A DNA stretch of 8,259 bases from Methanolinea sp. Its GTDB lineage: Archaea > Halobacteriota > Methanomicrobia > Methanomicrobiales > Methanospirillaceae. Below the pieces are notes generated by a model. The model saw only the letters and a program-made list of their open reading frames with translations, made no database searches and was not told where the DNA came from. The stretch is taken from contig DUGV01000296.1 of NCBI GenBank assembly GCA_013331225.1, forward strand, positions 6,850-15,108, in the 5' to 3' direction. A program made the position numbers and the translations under genes. Position 1 is the stretch's first letter. Every line of letters begins with the position of its first letter. Shown piece after piece: positions 1 through 5,697 of this stretch.

Positions 1-9
1 CCAGGAACC

Positions 10-30
10 AAAAAAAAGTGCTTTTTGGGG
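10..30 (-). terminator. Oligo-T terminator after livF
   Basis: Read on the minus strand, this stretch is a run of A, a short GCAC turn, and then eight consecutive T (plus-strand A at 10-17). The arms AAAAAG and CTTTTT can pair weakly. It lies about 115 nt past the livF stop codon. Archaeal transcription commonly ends at oligo-T tracts, so this is a reasonable end for the livG-livF transcript. No gene is visible between it and livF. Confidence 0.45.
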
Positions 31-74
31 CAAGGGGTCGCATTTACACCTGCACTGGACCACCAAGACTCATT

Positions 75-96
75 AGGGGGATGGCATCATCCCTCT
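75..96 (-). other. Hairpin in the livF 3' untranslated region
   Basis: A perfect 6-bp stem, GGGATG (78-83) with CATCCC (88-93), encloses a 4-nt loop. Two further pairs follow beyond one mismatch. It lies 37 nt past the livF stop codon and upstream, in the minus-strand sense, of the oligo-T tract at 10-17. It may protect the 3' end of the mRNA or help termination. The stem is short and could be chance. Confidence 0.3.
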
Positions 97-132
97 TGCA
101 TATGACACGAAAAAGAGCTTCGGGGTATGGAT

Positions 133-825
133 TTACATCCCGAGATACGCTTCCCTTATCTGGTCATCGTGGAGAAGATCGTCAGCGGGTCCGGTTCTCG
201 TGATCCTTCCGCTTTCGAGGACGTACGCCCGGTGAGAGATCTCAAGCGCCCTGCGCACGTTCTGCTCCACGAGGAGAATGGTCAGGCCTTCGTCGTTGAG
301 GCGCTGCACGGTTCCAAGCACCATGTGCACGAGTTTCGGGGAGAGGCCAAGTGACGGCTCATCGAGGACGATCATCTCCGGGTCCGCCATCAGACACCTC
401 CCGATTGCAAGCATCTGCTGCTCCCCTCCGCTCAGGGTCCCGGCATTCTGCGCCTGCCTGTCTTTAAGTACAGGAAAGAGCTCAAGGACATGGTCAAGCG
501 CAGATCCATTCTCCCGGACATATGCGCCGAGTTCCAGGTTCTCCTTCACGGTCATTCTCGGGAAGAGCTCCCTTTTTTCAGGGACGAGGGCTAGGCGGCG
601 CCGGACGATCTCGTAGGTGGGAAGTCCGAGTATGTTCTCTCCTTTCAGTTCAATCCTCCCCGTCGGAGAGAAATTGAGACCGGAAATGGTGGAGACCAGG
701 GTACTCTTTCCTGCACCGTTCGATCCGATGAGCGTAACAATCTCTCCCCTGGAGACTTTCAACGAGACGTCCCACAACACCTGGAGGTGGGAATACGATA
801 CATTCAGGTTCTCTATGGTGAGCAC
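133..825 (-). CDS. livF: LivF-like branched-chain amino acid ABC transporter ATP-binding protein
   Basis: This is a cytoplasmic ATPase of the LivF type, 230 aa, the usual family length. It would power uptake of branched-chain amino acids or related amides together with LivG and LivH/LivM permeases. Visible motifs are Walker A GSNGAGKST (residues 34-42), signature LSGGEQQ (131-137) and Walker B MIVLDEP (151-157). The segment LLVEQN (184-189) has Gln188 where most ABC ATPases have the H-loop His, which is typical of LivF. The C-terminal part (RAYVLESGRI, then DDLLHD) also matches the family. The start is GTG at 823-825, with GGGAG at 835-839 placed 9 nt upstream. livF lies 15 nt after the livG stop codon, so the two are almost certainly one transcript. 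The true substrate is unknown; Liv-type systems also carry urea, amides and other amino acids. Confidence 0.93.
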   Translation of the reverse strand: MLTIENLNVSYSHLQVLWDVSLKVSRGEIVTLIGSNGAGKSTLVSTISGLNFSPTGRIELKGENILGLPTYEIVRRRLALVPEKRELFPRMTVKENLELGAYVRENGSALDHVLELFPVLKDRQAQNAGTLSGGEQQMLAIGRCLMADPEMIVLDEPSLGLSPKLVHMVLGTVQRLNDEGLTILLVEQNVRRALEISHRAYVLESGRITRTGPADDLLHDDQIREAYLGM

Positions 826-840
826 GAGATCCTACTCCCG

Positions 841-1569
841 TCAGAAATGATAGCGCTCACCGAGATATGAATCTATGACCTGCTCGTTGCAGGCGATCTC
901 CTCTGGTGTCCCCTCGGCAATCTTCTCGCCGTGATCGAGGACGACGATACGGTCAGAGACTCCCATGATGATCCGCATCACGTGCTCGATGATCAGGATT
1001 GTCAGGCCGTCGCTTCGTATCTCCTGGATAAGCCTCATGGCCTCCTTCCCCTCGCTCGGCGTAAGCCCTGTCGTGAGCTCGTCCAGGAGAAGAAGTTTCG
1101 GGTGGGATGCAAGCGCCCTCGCAAGCTGCGACCTCCGAAGCTCGATGGTATTGAGACTGCTGATGGGGCTGTCGATCTTCTGCTCCGGGAATCCAACCCT
1201 GCACAGGCACTCTTCTGCCTCGGAATGAGCCTCCTTCACCGAAGGGCGCCGACCGTTCCCATAGAGTGCACTGATCATCACCGCTTCCCTTGTGGTCAGT
1301 CCGGGAAACGAGCGGGGGTGCTGGAAGGTCTTTGAGATCCCCTTCTTGCAGACAGCGTCAAGTGAGAGACGGGTTATATCCTCCCCTCCGAAGATGATGC
1401 CGCCGGAATCGGGACGGTAGATGCCTGATATCAGGTTCATCAGTGTCGTCTTTCCTGCCCCATTCGGGCCTACAAGGCCGAGGATCTCACCCTTATTGAG
1501 GGAGAGATCAACCCTGTTGACCGCGGTAAGACCGCCGAAAGATTTTGTCACTCCGTTGACCCTGAGCAT
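841..1569 (-). CDS. livG: LivG-like branched-chain amino acid ABC transporter ATP-binding protein
   Basis: This is the second ATPase of the Liv-type importer and the expected partner of LivF, 242 aa. Walker A is GPNGAGKTT (34-42), the Q-loop lies in SKTFQ (Gln82), Walker B is LLLLDE (158-163), and the H-loop His195 is in IIEHVM. Two oddities stand out. The signature region reads SSLNTIELRRSQLARAL (136-152), without the usual Ser-Gly-Gly-Gln core, and the residue after the Walker B Glu is Leu, not Pro. The open frame extends upstream to 1722 and would give 293 aa. I chose ATG at 1567-1569 because homology to the fold begins there and AGGGTG (1576-1581) sits 6 nt ahead of it. The longer form would run through the divergent promoter region. 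GTG at 1576-1578 is a less likely alternative. The gene is first in the livG-livF operon and diverges from the binding-protein gene. Confidence 0.92.
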   Translation of the reverse strand: MLRVNGVTKSFGGLTAVNRVDLSLNKGEILGLVGPNGAGKTTLMNLISGIYRPDSGGIIFGGEDITRLSLDAVCKKGISKTFQHPRSFPGLTTREAVMISALYGNGRRPSVKEAHSEAEECLCRVGFPEQKIDSPISSLNTIELRRSQLARALASHPKLLLLDELTTGLTPSEGKEAMRLIQEIRSDGLTILIIEHVMRIIMGVSDRIVVLDHGEKIAEGTPEEIACNEQVIDSYLGERYHF

Positions 1570-1580
1570 TTCGTGCACCC

Positions 1581-1610
1581 TGCTAACAAATAGCATGATA
1601 TATGTTAGCA
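1581..1610. promoter_or_regulatory. Inverted repeat in the livG / binding-protein divergent promoter
   Basis: TGCTAACA (1581-1588) and TGTTAGCA (1603-1610) form a perfect 8-bp inverted repeat with a 14-nt spacer. The half-site centres are 22 bp apart, about two helical turns. In addition, TAGCATG occurs twice as a direct repeat (1591-1597 and 1606-1612). The element lies in the AT-rich gap between two divergent genes and overlaps TATA-like sequence. A dimeric regulator binding here could control both genes. This is inference from position and symmetry; no regulator gene is in the window. Confidence 0.5.
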
Positions 1611-1629
1611 TGTAACAATATAAGCATAT
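1598..1629. promoter_or_regulatory. TATA-like boxes of the divergent promoter
   Basis: GATATATG (1598-1605) on the plus strand would place transcription initiation about 25 nt downstream, just ahead of the Shine-Dalgarno sequence of the binding-protein gene. On the minus strand, TTATATT (1616-1622) would place livG initiation near 1590-1595, giving a leader of roughly 25 nt. Both resemble the archaeal TATA box, but the region is AT-rich throughout, so the exact boxes are uncertain. Confidence 0.4.
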
Positions 1630-1634
1630 CCATC

Positions 1635-1641
1635 GGGGTGA
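1635..1641 (+). promoter_or_regulatory. Shine-Dalgarno sequence without a standard start codon after it
   Basis: GGGGTGA matches the archaeal anti-Shine-Dalgarno sequence and resembles the GGGTG(A) sites ahead of livG and the kinase. Here the position about 6 nt downstream, in the frame of the binding protein, is GAG (1648-1650) followed by three AAG codons. No ATG, GTG or TTG occurs in that frame until GTG at 1693. The site itself contains a GTG (1638-1640), but in a different frame. Confidence 0.5.
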
Positions 1642-1647
1642 ATTTAC

Positions 1648-2970
1648 GAGAAGAAGAAGTATTGCACAATTGTCGCACTCCTCCTGATACTGGTGCTGTG
1701 TGCGGCATGCACGGATCAGCAACCCGTATCCCAGGAGACACTGAAAATAGGGGTAGTAGCCTCAATGACCGGGCCGGCCAGCACCACCGGCAAGGACATC
1801 TGGCAGTCTGCCGTGCTCGCAGCCGACGAAATAAATGCAAAAGGAGGGGTATTCGTAAAAGACCTCAACAGAAAGATACCCATCACCCTTATTCAGGGCG
1901 ACGATGAGTCGACAAGAGAGGGTGGCCAGAAAGCAGTCTCGAGAATGATCACCCAGGACAAGGTGGATGTCCTGGTGGGTGGCTTCTCAAGCGCTGTGGT
2001 ATCGGCACACCAGTCAATCGTGGCTGAACACGGCATTCCCTACATCATTACCGGGGCTTCCACTCCCACCATCACGCAGAGAACCGATATCGATACTGCG
2101 ACCATGTTCCATTACTGCCCGACAACCGACGATTACGGGGAGCAGACAACCTTGTTTGTAAACGATGCAATCAGGGATGCAGTGAACGCCCGTTTCAAGT
2201 ACCCTGATAACCGCCCGCTCCGCCTGGCCCTGCTCGTCCAGGACAGCCCGTACGGCAAGGGTGTGCAGAACGCAGTGCATGATACCATAGAGAGGCGCGG
2301 ACTCAATATCGTGATTGTGGCAGAAGAGACCTTCAAGATGGGCGAGACAGATTTCCGGACAGTGCTTACCACCATAAAGGCAGCCCAGCCTGACGTGGTC
2401 TATCCTGCCGCGTTCCTGAATGAGCAGATTCCGATGGTCACACAGGCCAGGAGGGACGTGGGCCTCAACACCATATTCCTGGCAGTGGAATGCAATGACG
2501 ACCCCGACTACTACGAAGGACTGGGGAAGTATGGAGAATACTCAATCATCGAGACCCGGTTCAGCCCCTATGCAATACCGCGGGGTGACATTGCAGATGA
2601 CATGGCGGCATTCCGGGAGAACTTCCAGAAGCGATGGGGTTCATACCCGGGGATGATGGGAGCATCCACCTACGAGGGGATCTATATCGCGGCTCAGGCG
2701 GTTGAGAATGCAGGGACCAGGGAGAAGGTAAAAGTCAGAGCCGCGCTCGATGCGCTCACGATGCCACAGATGATAGAGGCGATGCAGGGTGGAGTGATCA
2801 CCTTCACTGACGACTTCCGCGAGGCAAAGTTCGATCTCTACATGGAGCAGCTGGTCTGGAACGAGACCACAAAGGAACTCCGACCAGTGATAGTGTGGCC
2901 GGACCATTTGAAGGAGGCCGATTTCGTACTGCCGGAGTGGTATGTCTCGGGGCCTGGCTCCACCCCCTGA
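1648..2970 (+). CDS. LivK-like amino acid ABC transporter substrate-binding lipoprotein, start codon unclear
   Basis: This is an extracytoplasmic solute-binding protein of the type I periplasmic-binding fold (Peripla_BP_6 / LivK family), about 440 aa as drawn. The N-terminus has three Lys, a hydrophobic stretch and a lipobox-like LCAAC with the lipid Cys at codon 1708-1710, so it is probably membrane-anchored. The mature part opens with ETLKIGVVASMTGPAS and continues with AADEINAKGG, VDVLVGGFSS and GIPYIITGASTPT, all typical of the family. It ends in WPDHLKEADFVLPEW. It would deliver a substrate to the Liv transporter encoded divergently. The start is problematic. The frame is open from 1642, and the Shine-Dalgarno site predicts a start at about 1648, but that codon is GAG. 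The first conventional start, GTG at 1693, would remove the Lys residues and most of the signal peptide. A non-standard start or a one-base change are both possible. The ligand cannot be read from sequence. Confidence 0.88.
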   Translation, partial: EKKKYCTIVALLLILVLCAACTDQQPVSQETLKIGVVASMTGPASTTGKDIWQSAVLAADEINAKGGVFVKDLNRKIPITLIQGDDESTREGGQKAVSRMITQDKVDVLVGGFSSAVVSAHQSIVAEHGIPYIITGASTPTITQRTDIDTATMFHYCPTTDDYGEQTTLFVNDAIRDAVNARFKYPDNRPLRLALLVQDSPYGKGVQNAVHDTIERRGLNIVIVAEETFKMGETDFRTVLTTIKAAQPDVVYPAAFLNEQIPMVTQARRDVGLNTIFLAVECNDDPDYYEGLGKYGEYSIIETRFSPYAIPRGDIADDMAAFRENFQKRWGSYPGMMGASTYEGIYIAAQAVENAGTREKVKVRAALDALTMPQMIEAMQGGVITFTDDFREAKFDLYMEQLVWNETTKELRPVIVWPDHLKEADFVLPEWYVSGPGSTP

Positions 2971-3003
2971 ATTTTTTTATCCTGTCTGGCGAACGAAAAA
3001 AAA
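2971..3003. terminator. Bidirectional oligo-T terminator between convergent genes
   Basis: Seven T at 2972-2978 begin two bases after the binding-protein stop codon and serve the plus strand. Eight A at 2996-3003 give a T8 tract on the minus strand, about 28 nt past the kinase stop codon. Oligo-T tracts are enough for termination in many archaea. The two fit back-to-back termination of the convergent genes. Confidence 0.6.
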
Positions 3004-3031
3004 GGACCTTTGATGAGGGTGAACAATTTTT

Positions 3032-4774
3032 TCAACCTTGTTTGAGCCTGAACAGTCCCTTCGGGACCCGCATCTCGAACCTTGCACCCTCTCCCGGGAC
3101 ACCCGTCTCCTTTAATGTGATGCCGGTCACCGAGAGTACCCCTTTTGCCAGGAATAAGCCGAGGCCACGATGCCTCCCGAACCCCTGCTCGAAGATTATT
3201 TCCTTCTGGTGATATGGGATTCCCACACCGTTGTCCTCGTAGACAAGGACGCCTGAACCTTCCTCCTCATAGAACCTGAGCCGGATTGTGGTCACCTTCT
3301 CTCCATGACCAAGTGAATTGTCCACCAGGTTGAATATCACCCTCTCGAGGAGCGGATCGGAATATATCTCGAGATCCCCGGTATCGATGTCCACATCGAT
3401 TTCACAAAGAGGCATGGTCCTTACAATGCCGGTGGCGAGATCACGGATGTTGAACCACGCCGGCTTCGCATGGTCCCCGCCTAACTCGTACTCCCGGGTG
3501 AATGCCAGCTGCTCTTCGATAGCCGCAGACGCGGAACTGATCCGGTCGATAAATGGGTTCGCTGGCGAGTCGGAAGCCAGGGCATCACGGGACAGGTCTG
3601 CAAAACCCCTGATCACCGTAACTTGGTTTAAAATGTCATGGCGCGTGATCTTCGAGAGCAGCGTCAGTTTCTCATTCGCAATCCTCGCACTCTCCACCGC
3701 AGCGCGTTCTGCGTTGATGTGCTCCTCAAGTGCATCAAGAGTATGGTCAATCTTCGCAGAGAGGCTGGAGAGTTCATCGTCGCCGGAGAGCCGGGTGCGG
3801 GCTGAAAAATCCTGCCTGTCCGCGATCTCCTCCATCTTCTTTTCAAGAAGGGAGAGCCTTTTCAGGAACCTGTGGTCCAGGATATAAATGACGAAAAGGA
3901 CGCTGATGCACCCGATTGCGGCGACGAGGTACAGGAAGAGGAGCAGGCTCTCCATCGCAATCTGGTGGGTAGTCCTCGGACTGTCGACCCGGAATACTGC
4001 TGCGGGCACCCCATGGATATCATCAATCACGACGAACGAAGTGATGGTATTTCCCTCCGGAGAGATCCTCACGATAGCAGACCCCTCCTGTGTGGAAAGG
4101 GTCTCATGCATAACCCCCCACGCAGTCCCCGCATCCGCTGCGCTGATGACCGAGAGGTCAGTCGAGGTCAGTTGTGCAATCTTTGCAACCTCCGCGTCAC
4201 CAAGGTACCGCCCGATGCAGAGGTAGCCTGCCGCCGGCCCCGTAGAATCGCTCTTCAATATTGGGTTGATTGAGAGGAGGAGCAGCCCTTCAGGAAGACT
4301 GATGATCCCTCTGATACTGGCATCCTCCACTCTTTCGTTCCTGCGAATCTCGTCGAGAATGTCCCCTGCAGGGTTGACCGCAAGTGCCTGCGGAATTTCG
4401 AGACGCTCGAATTCGAGGTAATCATAGCCTTTCCCGTAAAAAAGGGTCCCGTTGAGGTCATAATACAGCATGAGGTTGAGTTGCAGGCTTGTAAACGTCT
4501 TATCCATCAGGTTGTTCTTTACATACTCTCCGTTCCGATCCGTTGCAAAAAAGTAGGTGTCGTCCCACTGGCTCCAGTCGATGGCGGTCCCTTCAAGAGA
4601 ACCAAGCTCGTTCTCCACCATCCCCACAGTCCGGAGCACACTGTTGGATGCCTCTCTTGACTCGATATGCGCGATGGCAGGGATCATCATAAAATGCATG
4701 CCCGCAAAGATTGCCGCGGCAATGGCGAGCAATAGAATGAGAATGGTATAGACAACAGTCCTGCGCACCTGCAT
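3032..4774 (-). CDS. Membrane sensor histidine kinase with CHASE4 and HAMP domains
   Basis: This is an integral membrane kinase that would sense an extracellular signal and autophosphorylate on His, 580 aa from ATG at 4772-4774. In order it has a TM helix (about 7-29) and an extracytoplasmic CHASE4 domain, with AIDWSQWDDTYFF (64-76) as hallmark. A second TM helix (about 276-299), a HAMP-like linker (about 300-350) and a HisKA-type H-box TRHDILNQ with His379 follow. The ATPase domain has N-box NLVDNS (482-487), G1 DNGVGI (514-519) and G2 RGLGLFLAKG (536-545). All catalytic motifs look intact. An in-frame GTG at 4784-4786 gives 584 aa, but it lies inside the Shine-Dalgarno GGGTGA (4783-4788), which is 8 nt from the ATG, so I prefer the ATG. 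No receiver domain or response regulator is adjacent. The gene converges on the binding-protein gene and diverges from the lipoprotein pair, either of which it might control. The ligand is unknown. Confidence 0.92.
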   Translation of the reverse strand: MQVRRTVVYTILILLLAIAAAIFAGMHFMMIPAIAHIESREASNSVLRTVGMVENELGSLEGTAIDWSQWDDTYFFATDRNGEYVKNNLMDKTFTSLQLNLMLYYDLNGTLFYGKGYDYLEFERLEIPQALAVNPAGDILDEIRRNERVEDASIRGIISLPEGLLLLSINPILKSDSTGPAAGYLCIGRYLGDAEVAKIAQLTSTDLSVISAADAGTAWGVMHETLSTQEGSAIVRISPEGNTITSFVVIDDIHGVPAAVFRVDSPRTTHQIAMESLLLFLYLVAAIGCISVLFVIYILDHRFLKRLSLLEKKMEEIADRQDFSARTRLSGDDELSSLSAKIDHTLDALEEHINAERAAVESARIANEKLTLLSKITRHDILNQVTVIRGFADLSRDALASDSPANPFIDRISSASAAIEEQLAFTREYELGGDHAKPAWFNIRDLATGIVRTMPLCEIDVDIDTGDLEIYSDPLLERVIFNLVDNSLGHGEKVTTIRLRFYEEEGSGVLVYEDNGVGIPYHQKEIIFEQGFGRHRGLGLFLAKGVLSVTGITLKETGVPGEGARFEMRVPKGLFRLKQG

Positions 4775-4786
4775 ATGTCTTTTCAC

Positions 4787-4947
4787 CCTGCCCTGCCTGT
4801 CCGGCGTTCAATGGAAGCAATACAGATCTTTCCTGCATTGCCACACGCGAAAGAGGAAAGTGCAGGATCGTCTATAGGCACCTTTGGAGTGTCTCTTTCA
4901 GAGAGCATCAAAATTGCTATGACGGCCCATGTGCAAGAGAGTACCTC
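4787..4947. promoter_or_regulatory. Divergent intergenic region, kinase / lipoprotein
   Basis: This 161-nt gap should hold promoters for both divergent genes. On the minus strand a CTATAGA sequence (4872-4878) is a possible TATA element for the kinase, giving a leader of about 75 nt. On the plus strand AAAATTGCTAT (4910-4920) would place initiation close to the lipoprotein start. A small palindrome, TCTCT-TTC-AGAGA (4892-4904), lies between them. None of these is strong. Confidence 0.3.
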
Positions 4948-5547
4948 ATGAGATCTCACTCCGGACCCCAGATGATCCTTCTCACCTGTGCGCTCTTCAT
5001 GGTAGCCGCTGCAGGATGCATGGTCCCCTCCACCTCCACCACCACTCCTCCCATTACCGCTGCGGGGACCGGGGCACACCAAACCGGCGATGCAGTGTTC
5101 CTTTCCCTTTACGATACCGCACAATCAGACATCGAGTCCGCGCTTGAACGTATGAACCGCCATTTCCCGGTTGGCGCCGCGACCAGGGGCGCCCCCTACC
5201 TGGCAGGCGAGCTGCGCTCTTCTGCACTTGAATTGAGAGCCTTGGCTGACACCTCCCATACCTCCATGATCAGGATCGAATCTTTCCAGGAGAAGGAGAA
5301 CGAGGTTGGGAGAAATGAATACCTGAAATATCTCTCCGCCATAAGGAAAGTCGCGGGAAATACTGCCGATGCTGCGGCGGCCGAGATGGACCTCCAGTTC
5401 GGCCTCGCACAGAACTACGCGGAATCTGCACGAAACGCACTGAAAGATGCCGTGGAGACGGGAGAGACCGAACACAGGGACCTCCTGAGGGAGACCGGGG
5501 TCTCACTTGACGACTATATCCTGAAGATGCGGGAGAAGAGGGTGTGA
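4948..5547 (+). CDS. Lipoprotein of unknown function, mostly helical
   Basis: I do not recognise a family for this 199-aa protein. It has a lipoprotein signal: hydrophobic residues about 9-23, lipobox AAGC and lipid Cys24. A Thr/Pro/Ser-rich linker (about 25-47) follows, typical of archaeal surface lipoproteins. The remaining 150 residues are rich in Ala, Glu, Arg and Leu with charged-hydrophobic periodicity, so they are probably alpha-helical and perhaps form a helical bundle or coiled coil. The only Cys residues are Cys14, inside the signal peptide, and the lipid Cys24. ATG at 4948 is the first in frame, and ATG at 4972 (residue 9) would give a tighter signal peptide. Neither has a good Shine-Dalgarno sequence, so a leaderless mRNA is possible. 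It is followed on the same strand by the META-domain lipoprotein and diverges from the sensor kinase. A shared surface or stress role is only a guess. Confidence 0.8.
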   Translation: MRSHSGPQMILLTCALFMVAAAGCMVPSTSTTTPPITAAGTGAHQTGDAVFLSLYDTAQSDIESALERMNRHFPVGAATRGAPYLAGELRSSALELRALADTSHTSMIRIESFQEKENEVGRNEYLKYLSAIRKVAGNTADAAAAEMDLQFGLAQNYAESARNALKDAVETGETEHRDLLRETGVSLDDYILKMREKRV

Positions 5548-5563
5548 AGAGTGGTACGCCCGT

Positions 5564-5606
5564 GTCTTCTCACGGAGAGACGCAGGAAAGTATGTACTCC
5601 TTTTTT
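5564..5606 (+). terminator. Possible weak terminator between the two lipoprotein genes
   Basis: A hairpin of GTCT/AGAC and CTC/GAG arms with one bulged T (5564-5581) is followed, after 19 nt, by six T (5601-5606). It could end the first lipoprotein transcript. The T tract could equally be part of a promoter for the next gene. The hairpin and T tract are too far apart for a classical intrinsic terminator. Confidence 0.25.
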
Positions 5607-5697
5607 AGAGTTTGACGAGTCAGGAGCGGTGACAACCGCACCGCCGGACCGGACGCATCAGCGATATCAAAAGGAGCGCTGCAGGGGCGTTACGAGA

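Noticed and set aside
1..132. Possible small gene or RNA left of livF
   Set aside because: There is no tRNA-like fold and no coding frame with a ribosome site. The stretch is explained as the 3' untranslated region of livF with a hairpin and oligo-T tract.
1649..1659. GAA/AAG triplet run as a microsatellite or phase-variation tract
   Set aside because: Only about three and a half units are present, and triplet changes would not alter the frame. It encodes the Lys residues of a normal signal peptide.
1570..1722. N-terminal extension of LivG upstream of ATG 1569
   Set aside because: It would run through the divergent promoter and the start of the opposite gene, and the ABC fold begins exactly at ATG 1569 with a Shine-Dalgarno sequence ahead of it.
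1602..1907. 101-codon plus-strand frame from ATG 1602 through GTG 1638 into the binding-protein gene
   Set aside because: Beyond about 1650 it is an out-of-frame reading of the binding-protein gene and has no protein features. It matters only as a possible upstream part of a frameshifted start, noted in the findings.
3318..3887. 189-codon plus-strand open frame opposite the kinase
   Set aside because: It is antisense to a well-supported kinase with all catalytic motifs, is Ser/Arg-rich in a way typical of antisense translation, and has no recognisable domain.
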